64,000 nucleotides of DNA. Source: Taenia hydatigena. Lineage: Eukaryota > Platyhelminthes > Cestoda > Cyclophyllidea > Taeniidae. Of the stretch, positions 16,642 through 27,510 are shown piece after piece. The first letter of the stretch is position 1, and every line of letters starts with the position of its first letter. The notes under the pieces were generated by a model that was not told where the DNA came from, made no database searches, and saw nothing but the letters and a program-made list of their open reading frames with translations. The stretch is taken from the NCBI GenBank assembly GCA_036345935.2, contig JADWOT020001562.1, positions 868,001 to 932,000 of the forward strand, written 5' to 3'. The position numbers and the translations under genes are program-made.

Positions 16642-16940
16642 TCATCGGCGGACCCAGTGGGCAAACCAGTCGATTTTCGTGGTCCACGCACCATTGTAGG
16701 CCTCATTGAACTTAGCATTGAAGTAGTTCAGCGCCTCCTCCTCGTCACGCAGCTCCACAGCCAGCGTCTTGCGCACGTATTCCAGATCGCCGGCGCAAGT
16801 GAGCTCGGGTAGACCGGAGGGCACCATCATGGCGAGAAGGGTAAGAAGGAGATTTGAATGCCGCCGTAGAATGCGATAGGCATCCCCGCATAGCCGTGTA
16901 AAATCCATGAATCCCTGGCTTCGATAAGGCTTTTCTTCGC
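16642..16940 (-). CDS. PI3K exon 11: kinase C-lobe end and stop
   Basis: Residues 1098-1196, TGA at 16644-16642. DAYRILRRHSNLLLTLLAMM, SGLPEL and AYNGAWTTKIDWFAHWV match the human p110 C-terminus (the last combines alpha-like WTTK with beta/delta-like KFNEA). The chain ends WVRR, about five residues shorter than human p110alpha. Acceptor CCCTTTAG. Confidence 0.96.
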
Positions 16941-19900
16941 CTAAAGGGATGCAGGCAGAAAGTTGGTCGGGAGAAAAGGATGAACAAACCACATCGGTTT
17001 TGCCAAAAACGAGGCATTGCGGATCTATCTGAGCATTCCATCTCCTTAATTAGGCACGACCACTGTTGCCTGTCATCTTTATTAATGGTTTGAGAACTGA
17101 AATGGCTTACGGCATGCGCAAGAGCTTTTATCGTTCGGGTTTGAATTAACAGCTCTGCGAAGTAGCGACACATTCCGCAACAAAACCTTAAAGGACTTGA
17201 TGAAGTGATTAGTGGAAAAGTGGGAAAAATCAGTGAAGGGAAAGAAGGAGCATAGCATTAACTATTAAGGGCCAAGCCAACAATTGTGAATAAACCACTG
17301 CTTTAGTTCATTAGCAATAACAACTTCTACAGGATCGGACCAAAGTATGCCAAGACCAAGTTGCATACCATTTGACTATATCGGCAACGCTATAGTTGCT
17401 AAGATTGGATGCGAGACCATTCTTGATGGTTAAAATTAATGTAGCTAACCTCGAGCAATCACACAAGCAAAGTCACTCGTCAGCACAAATGGCACACGTT
17501 CTCGTGTGATGCCAAACTTCTTTTTCTTGTTATTGAGAATGTGACCAAAGTCAATGTGAAATAGGCGGCCCGAATCGTCCACCATGATGTTATCATTGTG
17601 CCGGTCGCGAATGCCCAACACAAAGGTGGCCACGCAGTAACCCGCGCAGCTGTTCGTGAACCGCCGGATGGCAGCCTCATAGGCCTCCTCCGAGCCCAGT
17701 GGAGCAGCCTTCTTCTGCAAGAACCACTTATGCAGTTGGGAGGAGTCAATCTGCATTGCGGAGCGAACTCGCTGACCCTGGATAGACATTATGGTTTGAG
17801 AGTTGCGCACCACCTCGATCAGGCCCATCTCATCGCCTGTAGCAAGGCAGTCGTAGGTGGTGAGATCAAGATTGAGGCCCTCCTCCTTCCATATGTGATC
17901 CATCACTTTGAGGATCTGGAGAGTGAGCATGTCTTGTCGCAGATCATCACCGTGCTTGAAGAGGAGTTGGTGAATTTTGTGGTGGTGAAATCCGAGGTTG
18001 TCTGGATTGGCCCACGCTATCCAAAGAGGACGCTTTTTGGAGCGTTTTACAGTGCATTGCTGTTCAACCACTGGACCAAGCTTGATGGAGAAACGTAGGG
18101 GAGAGAGGATATTTTCAAGATCGCTTCGAACCTCACTGCGATGCAGCTCAAACTTAAACCGTGTTCGCTGTTCTTCATCCTCTGCGATACGCTGCAATGG
18201 AAATGAAGTTAACAAGCGGCTTCTGAAAAGCAGGCTAGTCATAGGGGTCATTGAGAGGAAAGCGTTCTGTAAGTAAACTAGACCGCAGGAGACCTTAAGA
18301 ATGGTTCAGTAAACTATGCTAATGGACCCTCGGCCCTCACGTTCGTTCACGGTGTACCAGCTTTTAAGCTGGCATACAACATAGACTAATAGCCTTCCGG
18401 TTCACCTAACTTGGAGGTGAACGTCATCAAGTAAAGCTCAGACATCGCATAGGCATCAGCGATCCTGCCGAGTGAACAATGAATTCGAGCAACGCAAGTG
18501 TCGTTGAATTTGTGGTAAAAAGGATCTGATGCAGCAGGCTGGGCTCTACTAAGAACTAGTTCTACGCGCAAATTCTGCACCACGTCTAGCGACGTAAACG
18601 ACACCAACCGCCTTACCTTGACAGAGATGGCAAGGTCCGTAAGTCTGTGAAGTGCGTTGACTTGTCCATGCACGAAGAGCAGCAGCTGAGGTCCAAAGCC
18701 TCTACACAGGGCATCCAGAATGAGACTGAAACGAAGACGGGCATCCGGATTGTCTAGTTGGGAGCGCAAGTGCCAGCACAACCGCACTCCGATCAGAGTG
18801 GGGCAGTCGAGTGCTCGTTGAAGGAGGAAACAGGTGAGTGGATTCACCAAGAAGGCCTCGGTTCGTACCACCTGTGTGGTGAAAGACGGATAAGTGGACA
18901 AGAAGGGAACATTAAAATCCTCAAAATGCGGGATTCAGTTTTGTTTATCGCAAATCTACGCTTTGTTTTCGCGTACTTCTAAGTAGCCAGCCCTACGACT
19001 CTCCATAAGTAGGCAAAGCGTACGAAAATCGCCATTGTTCAGAGAATCCGACAAGGAGTCAATGATGCAATTTAAAGAATTTCCTTCTACCTTTCCACAT
19101 CAGCCACATTATGAAAAGTAAAAAATCCTCACTACTTTTAGAGCATTTTCGGCAGAGTGATAAACATAGCACGGTTAAGCCTAGACCACTGAAATGCGTA
19201 AAAAAGCTCATTCCTGTTCAACTGGAATCAGACTAAAGACTGCAGCGCTCAAATGAGGCGACAAAGGAGGCGCAGTGGAGTGAAACGACTCTGCAGTGGG
19301 TTTACGTCAATTGATAAAACAAAAATCAACCTTCCCCTCCTCCAAACAGTTGGCATCTTTAATTCGACGTAAAAATGGGAACGGTTCAAAATAAATCCAA
19401 TGCATTAGAATAGTTTATGCAAACCTAAGGAAACTGCTGAAATATTGCCTTCGATTCGCTCTCACGCATGTGGACTCAGTCCCCAAATTCTGGTAGCAGT
19501 TCAGACGCTCTACCTTCACTACTTCGAGAACAGGATGCTTCCTGATGAAAACGAAGAGAATTTCCAGTTCCAATCGCAGCAACTAAATCTGTAAGAAGTG
19601 ACGCAAGTTACACTAACCATTATCACGAGGCACAGCATTTCGATGGAATTATTCACGACCTCATAAACAGCTGCATTTGAAATGCATGCAACGCAGAAAT
19701 AAAGGAGGAAGACGTAGAGTCAGTAATGGCCGATTTGATCTGCCCAAATCACCTTGAGAAGTAACCTAACGCCCATGCCTTCTCCTATATTTAATCACCT
19801 CGTGTTGGAAGGTGGTGCATTTCCTTAGAGGAAGAGAATAGTGCACTGATAAAATTCACTAGAGTCGCAAAAGACTACCCTTTCGTTAACCTTGCATTAG

Positions 19901-22900
19901 CCTTCCCATGGTTTTCCCCTCAAGTGAATGGTCCAAAAGCTGGCTTCATCCGACAAAGCGTTTGCTTGCCAATCCGAAAAAGGAAAGGTTCTAGGCCCAA
20001 TGATGCGTGACTTGGCTAACTCACCGCGAAACAGCAAGAGGTCGCATCTGAAAAGTGGGAGCAACACATTTAGGAGACACGATAATGTCTCACACATGCT
20101 AAAAACGAATGGGGGCAGATAGCACTTCAAAGTGCAGCATTCCAATAGTAGATGCAGAAAAGGCCCATACATTCCCGAAAGCTTCATTTAAATTCGCCCA
20201 ATTTGCAGTTGGGATTTTCAAATGCTGTTCACTTATAGCTGCACCATGTGACTTCTGTGCCATACAAAGCTTACTCAGCTCACCATCTTGACAATGACAG
20301 AAACGTACGACATCAAGATTGACACCTCCATTAGCAATTTCCTTCCACTTTGCTGCAAGGGGAGGAGGAAACTACAATCTGTGTATTAGCACATCGTGAG
20401 GAGGAGAAGGGAGTAGTATTGGGCTAGCCTGACACAAATAGTCATCAGGTCTAGCATCAACTGTTCACTTCCTCAAAGGATAATGCATTAAGCTAGTTTT
20501 AAAGCGGTTTGGGGCACAGGCAATGAATGAATTCCAGAGCCAAGCAGTTATTATTACTCTCCCGGTGCGCGGAGGGTACTAGAGCTCAACCTTCCAAGCC
20601 AAGTAACTCGATATTGGTGACCGTGCTATCCTACATAAATCGAGTGAGTGAGCAACAGAGGAGGAAGCTTCTTCTCCAATCATGTTTCCTAACAGCATGT
20701 AAAATCCACGCACAATGGCTTCTTCCCCAAGTCAAAACGAACACAAATCAACGCCATTCAAATAGACACACTAACCTGTACCAACTGAAGCAAATAGTCA
20801 GCCAGATCCGTATTGGACAGTCTAGCCTGCAGACCTTGCACTGCAATATCGCGAACCAGAGGGTCCGCCACACCGGTTGTGCGACCTCCTGCCACCACAT
20901 AACTGCCCCCACCACCCTCTCCAAACGAACCCTCGGCGGCAGCAGCACCAGCAAGGCCAGCCACTCCCAACAGTTGGAGACAGGTTTCCACAGGTAGGGG
21001 TCGTGGCCAGATAGCAAGGAGGCGGTAGAACTCTTCCACCAACTCGCGTCGTTCCCAAGCCACAGCCTGCACCAACCATGGCAGAGATTCGGCAGGGTAA
21101 AGTCTGCGACAGTAAGAGTCACGAATACGCCAGAGAAGAGCCTTGTCCTGCTCTGACAACTCGTAGAATGGGTCCCGGTGTATGAGATCACGCAGCACAC
21201 GGAGATCAGAGTCGCTGGACTGAAGTGACGGGACGATGGTAGCAGTGGGAGTGGTAGGGGAGGCGCCGTGCACGGTGGTGATAAAGCGAGAGATGGGAAA
21301 GCGGATGCGGGCTGCTTGGCTGCTGGGATGACAGAGATCTAGCTAGAGAGAGGTAGAGATGGAAAAGCTTAGCTGTGACAGATGTTGACAGTATTTGTAC
21401 CACTTATTAACCACTTTGCAGACCATTCATTTCTACTGATGCGACATCAATGAAGACTCAAAGCCTGAAATTCCTGTGTGCCTCAACACCAGAAATACAA
21501 GAGCAGGGAAATGCAGATCTTGAGTTCAATTGGAAATAGCGCAAACAAAACCCGAATTAGGTGGTGAAGGCATTGAACTGGAGTGCAAACACTGGTTTAG
21601 GAAAAGGTTGTGGACAAAGAGTAAAAAGCAATCATGAGATGATATCAGATTCCTCGAGAGTTAAATGAAAAATTAATTCAGACAAGATCTCTGTTGTTTA
21701 GCTTTTTGCCCAGAAAAAAGACTCGAGGAAGGAAAACCAGACTAAGACCAAGAAATTAAGCTTTCGTGACCTCATTTTGGAAAAAAAAGGCGTTTCGTCC
21801 AAATTATCTCCTTCTTTTAGGCAGATACTTATGCTGAGGCTCATAGCTGTTTATCTTTCGTAACAGGGTCCAGAAAGCCCCAACTTATTTTAATTTGAAT
21901 GCGAAACCTAACAATGCAAGGCACATCTATCCAACCCGTCGAAAGATTGCGAAAGCACTCGGAACCACTCCAATTCCTCTTGAAAGGAGTGGAAAAAGAA
22001 AGGAGCAATAAAAATACTGTTCTCAAACATCCAACTACCGTAAAATTGGGAATCGCGCCTTATACCTATTAAAGCAAAACAGGCGTTGAATAGAGGCTAG
22101 AAGCGGAATCGACGAGGCACACCTACCACAAGAGTGAACTCGGGATCAGGATTCTCAGCCACAGTGCCGGCAAGATTGAGTTGGTGGGTGGTTTCCGCCT
22201 CTGGTGACGTAAAGCTACTGCGCCATAGAGGAAGCGAACGTCGACCTGTCACAAGGTAGCCCCTCTCGTCGAAGAGGTTCATGTTCGCCCAGCCCACCGG
22301 AAACTCCATCTGCCAAGGCGTACAGCAGAAAACAGTATAAAAGCATTATATGCCGACTTCACCTGTCCGAAACATTTCTTTCAACTGCACGCCTATTTCC
22401 TTAGGTTTGCATTCGGTCCGTCGGTTTATAAATGCTTCAGTAGTGAAAGCATTAATTGGACCAAGCTACTTGTCAATTGAATATAGAACATTCCTAACAA
22501 GCGATACATGTTTTGTGGAAACCCACAATCGATTAAACCATTTCCATCCTGTAACTACACAGCGGTTAGTCTCTTAATGGCTGTTCCAATCAACATGAGA
22601 ATTTTTAGAAGTAGGACCACTTAAAAACCCCTTCTGATGAAAATCTGTAATTACAATGGGTGCTCAAAAAAAGAGAACCCAATTCAATGGATATTTTTGA
22701 GCTTGATTTATCAGCAACAACTTTACTAGCCCAGCTAAGCCCGATTCAAATAAACATCACACCATAGTGTGGAAGCACGAGGAACGACTGATATCAGGCA
22801 GTGGAGCACTCAACTAAGGTATCGACGTCAATTGTCATTGACAGCCTCGACAAATTAATGAAAGTCCACGTATAATACGTTAACTGTTAGTTTAACTCCA

Positions 22901-25900
22901 GGTTTTGGTAACGAAGCACTTAGGAGTACCGCCGTTGTACCTCTACCGAGTGGCCTGGCCTTTGAACCATGTCAGTAGTCTCAGGACCTTCTCGACGTGT
23001 ACAACGCATATTCCGCCAGAGTACTATGTCTTCTTTCGTCTTTGAGGGGAATTCTTGGGGCACCACGAGTGCACACCGGTTGGAGGGATTAAAACTTACC
23101 TAATGGTGGCTTGCAGGTGTAGCGGAATTAAAGTCAAGATTTCACCACCATGATAAGTCAAAAGCATCAGAGCGTAGAACTGTACAAGTAAGCCAAAAAT
23201 GCTCTTATGTCCATACAGTTTGAAGTAATGTATTGGGTGTTAAACGCCACAATACTTCTCCAAGCCATACATTGCATGCTCCTTGTGTAAATATGCCGAC
23301 ACTTTAATTCAAAACCCTATTTTTGATAACATCGGCAAAATTTCTGGGTGTGACCGCAAGCTAGTGAAGTCGACTCCTTAGAAAACAGCACAAATGTCAG
23401 TAGTCAACCGCGTAATTGGCAAATTATTACAAAATCCGGACGTTTAGGAGGCATTCAAACTGGCTAGCTAGATAAAGTTTCGTTAAAATGGGATTTCAAG
23501 CTCTAACCAGAGCACAGATTGCCTTAGCACAGCCATCATTTAAACTTTCTGCACGATACCACCGGGATGCACTTCCAACTGGAACTTCAAGGAGTCCAAA
23601 CCGAACAAGTCCACATTTGGATAAGTGTGAGTTCGGTAAGCATTGAAGTGCCTTCGCAATGAGAAAAAACCGGGAGTAGTCAGCGTGACCATGTACAAGT
23701 TAGGGTTAAATACCTAGTAGCATCAAATTCAAAACAAATCAATCCATTGTGCCAGAGTTAGGTAAAAAGTGTCCTCGAATCATTTCGCAGTACAGATAAT
23801 AAAAAGTCCCTTGAAGAAAAACCAGGATTGTAAGTTTTAATTTCGGAAAAAGGCATGCTACACAGAGTAATAAGTAGTAGTAATATCTACAGTACGGTGA
23901 TGGGACCCTTGGTTGTAGTAGAATGCTTGAATAGTGTGAGCGTTCCACAACCGGTCGATAGTAACGATTCCGTTTCTAAACCGATCAACGCCGTGAGCAT
24001 CCAGTCGGTGTGTGTGAATGTAGAGCCGACCTTCACAGAACGGCCCAGTTGAAAGGTAAGCGCAGTTTGCACTCCCATACAAAGCTGTGTTCCTGGTGGG
24101 TGTCTACTTCGATAGACCTACTTATTCTAGAAGTCAAACGAGGTCAGAGCCTTTTGAATACCCTCGACTCGGAGTGCAAGCTTCGGTCAATGTTAGCAAA
24201 CAAAGATTTTTTGAGGAAACATCTCAATTCGATAAACTCACGATTCGGCCAGGACGTCGTTTCACCTGGAGCAAGACAACGCAGACCCTGGTGGCGAGTG
24301 GCAAGTTGGAGTAGGTTAGGCGAAAGTTAAGCGACTGGTTCCATTGAAGAGCCGAATTACTACCCATCACAACTATTGCACCCCGGGTGTTCTAATAAAG
24401 AGCAAAAAATGGAAATGGACTCCGCACAGCCTCACGATGGTGCAGACCAAAAAAGGAGACCTGATTAACTCATTACAATCATCCTGTCGAAAACGAAGCT
24501 GCATCGTTGATGGCTGCAGCATAGTATAAGGCGCATGGAGACAATTATTGAAAGTAGCATGATGTACTAACCAAGGATGCCACTAATGAATAGGCAAGAT
24601 GGATTAACCAACAGTTCTGATAATTGGGGTGATGTCAATCTTAATCGCAATGGCCCTGGTGGAATGGCTGAACTAATGCCAAGAGGATGGACAATAATGG
24701 ACTAAAGGTAACTAACTGTAAAAGAAGTAGGCAACTCTCAAGCACAAAACTGTGACAAATCCCAAAATATTAATGTAGACAGTTGAGCACGTCCTCCCTA
24801 GAAGGGATAAATGTAATTGATTAAGCAAGTCTAGCCCCCAAACAAGGCACAAGTGAGAAGACGGAACCAAGCGAGCTAGCAAGTGGATCCGGCTCTTAGG
24901 CTTCCCTGGGTGTCTGAGTAATTTTAAAATCCCCTCTCTCCCACAACCTGGTACTTTGCGAGCAGTTGTCCGCCGTGCGCCAATCCCACTCGGACCATGT
25001 AGTTGTTCACCACATTACCCATTGAGGCATCAAGACTCGAGGCCGAAGAAGCTGATACTGGAGTAGTGGAGACTGACACTCCTCCCCCTCCACCACCACT
25101 GCTACTGCTCTCACTGCCACCCGGAGATGCTGTCACATCCGTGGTAAGATCGGTGAAACTGGAGGAGCCTGTGAAGAATGAGCCAGTGTCCAATTGCTCC
25201 TGAAAAGGCCAATCAGTTACAAACCTATCACGAAAAGAAGGTGGCTCGTTTTAGTTCAACATTTAGTCACATAGGCTCTTTAGTCTCTGGAGTTTTTACT
25301 GCAAAATTTGTGCCATATCTTCCTATACTGATGCTATTTTTGCATTCAGGGACGGGATAGTAGGCGGATTCAGTCAAAATGGACAACAAACTCGATTTCG
25401 TTAGTAAGATACCAAGATAAAGTTACAGAGAGCATCCATCATAAATAACTTAATCTAGAGGGATTATAAGCAAGAGGAGGCTACCGAAACCGCATCCGCT
25501 TCCGACAATTGTCATCTCAATCTCCAGTTCTGCAACTAAGTCCTCAACGACTGGAATGATGTGACAAGGACTCTGATACGCTGTAATAGATTATTACATA
25601 CCGTTGAGGAATTTTGCGTCACGGTGGTAAGTTTTTGAGCGGCGCGGACAGTGAGAGAGAAGTAGTCTCGTAGGTCCCACAAGTCTATGCTTGCTTCCGT
25701 TGCCTCATTTTCTTCATCTTCTTCCCTCATTTCGAAGAGGTCGATGACGGAGGGGAGGGGAGGAGCGGCGACAGAGGCGTTGACAGCAGAGGAGGGATAT
25801 GGCGGTGTACAATCATCACAGTTCATCTCCTCTGGCACCGGCAAACCGAGGCACTCAAGAACATCTTTGAGGAGGACCGGGGTGAGGCGTGGAATGTCAT

Positions 25901-27510
25901 CACGTTGAAGACATTCCTGTACGTAGGCGTAGTGTACTAGTGCGGTGTCCTGTTCAAATAGATACTCCTGAAAGGGATGAGACAAAAGGAAAGAGATGAC
26001 ATTTCCTGTCGCCAAAAGTTTGGTTTTTGGCAAGCGTGATTACATAACATTCGTTTCTGCCTGACATACGGCCTGGAAAAATATAATTACCCCAATGTAA
26101 CTAAGGCAGAGGATTGATCACGGAGAGCTACATAACAAAGACCATTATATAGGACTTTCATCAGACAATAGCTTACATGTACGAAGACGAATCTTACAAC
26201 CAAAACGTCCTCAGGAATGATGATAACCACCGATAAGAACTCACTTGAGAGCAGCACACTTTGAGAATATACTGAGAGGCTGAATCCACATCATGGCAGC
26301 TGATATCGCCCTGAACAAGTCGTCTTTGCTCATCAATAATTTCTTTAATCGTCGCCGCCACAGTGATCGATTTGGGAAGGTTCAGCGTGAGAAGGTGCTG
26401 TTTTGGTGGACTGTAGCAATCCACACAGACTGCCGAAATGGTAAGACAGGGTAGACGTTGCAGACATCGCTGCAGTGCTGTATTCAGTTTCGGCTGAAGT
26501 GCAGCCCCAGTGAGGTAGTGAGCCATGGCAACGGGCCCGCTTGCCTCCAGACGCCTTGTGTTGGCTTCAGAAATCTCAAGGAGGCACTGACGAGCCCAGG
26601 CTAGCTCCGGGTTGCCTTCTTCTGCCGCTTTTAGGTGAGCCAGAGATATGGTGGATATTCTAACGAGGGCATAGAATAGAGGGTCAGATCCAAAGTATCA
26701 ACAAGAGAGGACGATTGATTAGCCAAACCCACTTGGCAATCATGGCATTTTGCTTCTGTTCAATTATCTCAGTATCGTCTGCAACTTTTTCCAAGCGCAT
26801 GAGAGGGAGGAGAAGCTGAAGGCCAGCGAACTTGCATTGTTCATCGTAAAATTCCTCCTCTTCGGCCTTGAGTGATGAAATGCCCTGGAAGAGGTAATCG
26901 TTCGGAGGACCCAGACATTCGTAAAGGGGTTCGGTAGAAGCCAAATCCCAGAGGTGAGCCTTCAGGTCGGCCAAGCTCATATTTGGGTCGGGCTGGTGGC
27001 AATGAATCAAATCTATTCATCAAGGTCTCGCTAGTGGTCATAATATAAGCCTACTTACGTCGACTAGGGAATGCCAATTCTCTATTGATCATTTGACAAC
27101 TACTTTTGAACGATTAGCGACGGAAAAGTATAAACCTAGATCCATTCTAGGTATGGAAGTGTAGCGAAAAAGATTTTAGGGAGGAAAACAACTTGTATCA
27201 ACTAATATATCCCGCTTCAGGAGAGCCACAATTTGATTCGAAAGCACTTATTTTTGTGTAAGCTTCAATTGATTTAGCCAGCGATGAAGTATAGGTAAAA
27301 TGTATTTAATGACACACTAGCATTCATATTTCCAAAGCGTGGTAAAGTACACGCATTAAGAATAGTCGAAGCCCGTTATTGCTGCATGTAAATCATATGA
27401 GTAAATACCTTCAAGGTTAGAACGATACCATTGGGCATTAAAAAGTCATGTTCCATCGACGAACAATGCTGAAACATGTGGTCCAAGCTCTCCAATGCGG
27501 TTGGAGGCAT
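16642..27510 (-). CDS. PIK3C (p110-like): class IA PI3-kinase catalytic subunit (p110-like), complete, 11 exons
   Basis: Phosphorylates PtdIns(4,5)P2 to PIP3 at the plasma membrane downstream of receptor tyrosine kinases and RAS, with a p85-type partner. Exons (5' to 3' on the minus strand): 27510-27409, 26992-26733, 26659-26245, 25967-25602, 25199-24948, 24391-24242, 22309-22127, 21342-20776, 18871-18617, 18191-17450, 16940-16642. Together they give 3,591 nt, 1,196 residues plus TGA, against about 1,070 in human p110alpha. Domains: ABD about 25-110, RAS-binding about 176-290, C2 about 350-600, helical about 620-790, kinase about 850-1190. Visible motifs: ATP-contact Lys929 (LLFKHGDDLRQD), DRHN at 1046-1049, DFG at 1064-1066, and the KKKKFG activation-loop basic box typical of PIP2-using class I enzymes. 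Extra length comes from low-complexity inserts in C2 and helical domains. The start MPPTAL matches the vertebrate MPP start; an in-frame ATG 30 nt upstream is the alternative. Confidence 0.95.
16941..17449 (-). other. PI3K intron 10
   Basis: 509 bp, GT-AG. Relics of this sequence persist at about 1,120-1,490. No other feature seen. Confidence 0.85.
17450..18191 (-). CDS. PI3K exon 10: kinase domain core
   Basis: Residues 851-1097 plus one base. Contains KKRPLWIAWANPD, FKHGDDLRQDMLTLQ, GLIEVVRNSQTIM, SCAGYCVATF, GIRDRHNDNIM, FHIDFGHIL and KKKKFG...RERVPFVLT, the full class I catalytic set. The residue before DRH is Arg (codon CGC) where human class I enzymes have Gly. Acceptor TTGCAG, donor CGAG|GTTAGC. 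Confidence 0.97.
18192..18616 (-). other. PI3K intron 9
   Basis: 425 bp, GT-AG, bounded by GTAAGG and TTGCAG. Nothing else recognised. Confidence 0.85.
18617..18871 (-). CDS. PI3K exon 9: helical domain to kinase N-lobe
   Basis: Residues 766-850. VVRTEAF and CFLLQRALDCP match human [21 protein letters not shown]. The exon continues through the helices before the kinase domain. Acceptor CACACAG, donor GTAAGG. A decayed copy lies at 7,949-8,165. Confidence 0.93.
18872..20775 (-). other. PI3K intron 8
   Basis: 1,904 bp. The part at about 19,860-20,430 is the parent-like copy of the two blocks at 8,957-10,640. An inverted, shortened R2 repeat lies near 20,470-20,580. No gene seen inside. Confidence 0.8.
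20470..20580 (-). repeat. R2 family fragment, inverted, in PI3K intron 8
   Basis: Read on the minus strand, CTGCTTGGCTCTGGAATTCA then CTGTGCCCCAAA matches 11,545-11,600 and 5,905-5,965. A roughly 30-bp deletion relative to copy b is apparent. Confidence 0.65.
20776..21342 (-). CDS. PI3K exon 8: end of C2 and helical domain
   Basis: Residues 577-765. Acceptor CTACCTCTCTCTAG. RDPFYELSEQDKALLW matches human RDPLSEITEQEKDFLW, keeping both acidic residues (Glu637, Glu640) equivalent to E542 and E545 that contact p85 nSH2. A Gly/Ala-rich insert of about 30 residues (about 703-736) interrupts the helical repeats before DPLVRDIAVQGL. Donor CAG|GTTAGT. Confidence 0.94.
21343..22126 (-). other. PI3K intron 7
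   Basis: 784 bp, GTAGGT to CTCTAG. Nothing else recognised. Confidence 0.8.
22127..22309 (-). CDS. PI3K exon 7: C2 domain
   Basis: Residues 516-576. GWANMNLFDERGYLVTG matches human AWGNINLFDYTDTLVSG. It ends DPEFTLV at donor GTAGGT, phase 0. Confidence 0.92.
22310..24241 (-). other. PI3K intron 6
   Basis: 1,932 bp. Exons 6 and 7 join in phase 0 across it, and the C2 alignment leaves no gap, so open frames around 23,740-24,080 are intronic noise. Confidence 0.8.
24242..24391 (-). CDS. PI3K exon 6: C2 domain core
   Basis: Residues 466-515, 50 codons. ALQWNQSLNFRLTYSNLPLA corresponds to human [20 protein letters not shown], and RVCVVLLQVKRRPGR to RLCLSICSVKGRKGA. Strong acceptor TTTTTTGCTCTTTATTAG, donor GTGAGT. 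It is short and easy to miss. Confidence 0.92.
24392..24947 (-). other. PI3K intron 5
   Basis: 556 bp, GTTGTG donor and TTTATTAG acceptor. Nothing else recognised. Confidence 0.78.
24948..25199 (-). CDS. PI3K exon 5: C2 domain with Ser/Gly-rich insert
   Basis: Residues 382-465. Most of the exon is low-complexity Ser/Thr/Gly sequence, including six consecutive glycines. It then returns to conserved C2 sequence, YMVRVGLAHGGQLL (human YVRTGIYHGGEPL). Acceptor CCTTTTCAG. Donor CAG|GTTGTG is weak but keeps phase 0 into exon 6. Confidence 0.87.
25200..25601 (-). other. PI3K intron 4
   Basis: 402 bp, GTATGT to TTTTCAG. It splits the C2 insert region. Nothing else recognised. Confidence 0.8.
25602..25967 (-). 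CDS. PI3K exon 4: end of RBD, acidic linker, C2 start
   Basis: Residues 260-381. EYLFEQDTALVHYAYVQEC continues the RBD. A linker with an acidic run (REEDEENEATEA), roughly 40 residues longer than in human proteins, leads to SIDLWDLRDYFSLTVRA, the first C2 strand (human SLWVINSALRIKI). Acceptor CCCTTTCAG, donor GTATGT. Confidence 0.9.
26245..26659 (-). CDS. PI3K exon 3: ABD-RBD linker and RAS-binding domain
   Basis: Residues 121-259. A helix like the human ABD-RBD linker (NPELAWARQCLLEI) is followed by the ubiquitin-like RAS-binding fold, ending SASQYILKVCCSQ against KYILKVCGCDE in human p110alpha. Donor GTGAGT, phase 0. Confidence 0.9.
26733..26992 (-). CDS. PI3K exon 2: p85-binding domain (ABD)
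   Basis: Residues 35-120 plus two bases. It begins PDPNMSLADLKAHLWDLA after a GCCACCAG acceptor and includes YLFQGISS and EEEEFYDEQCKFAGLQLLLP, matching the human YIFVSVTQ and [20 protein letters not shown] segments. Donor GTGGGT. The following intron is only 73 nt. Confidence 0.92.
26993..27408 (-). other. PI3K intron 1
   Basis: 416 bp, GTATTT donor, GCCACCAG acceptor, phase 0. Nothing else recognised. Confidence 0.8.
27409..27510 (-). CDS. PI3K exon 1: start and first ABD strand
   Basis: 34 codons, ATG at 27510, ending phase 0 at AAG|GTATTT. The end reads LMPNGIVLTLK, matching LLPNGMIVTLE of human p110alpha, where the p85-binding domain begins. An in-frame ATG at 27540 would add ten residues. 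However, CCTTCCTTAG just before AAATACCAG looks like a splice acceptor ten nt upstream of the chosen ATG, so the upstream ATG may be intronic or replaced by a trans-spliced leader. Confidence 0.88.

Noticed and set aside
16745..17173. 142-codon minus-strand open frame over the last PI3K exon
   Set aside because: It is an out-of-frame shadow of exon 11; the homologous frame is the one ending at 16,642.
22665..22700. GGGTGCTCAAAAAAAGAG string, considered as a mariner-type inverted terminal repeat
   Set aside because: No matching inverted partner or transposase relic was found within the intron.
23739..24082. Minus-strand frames between PI3K exons 6 and 7, considered as a C2 exon
   Set aside because: Exons 6 and 7 join in phase 0 and align to human C2 with no gap, so no further exon is needed; the frames do not align.
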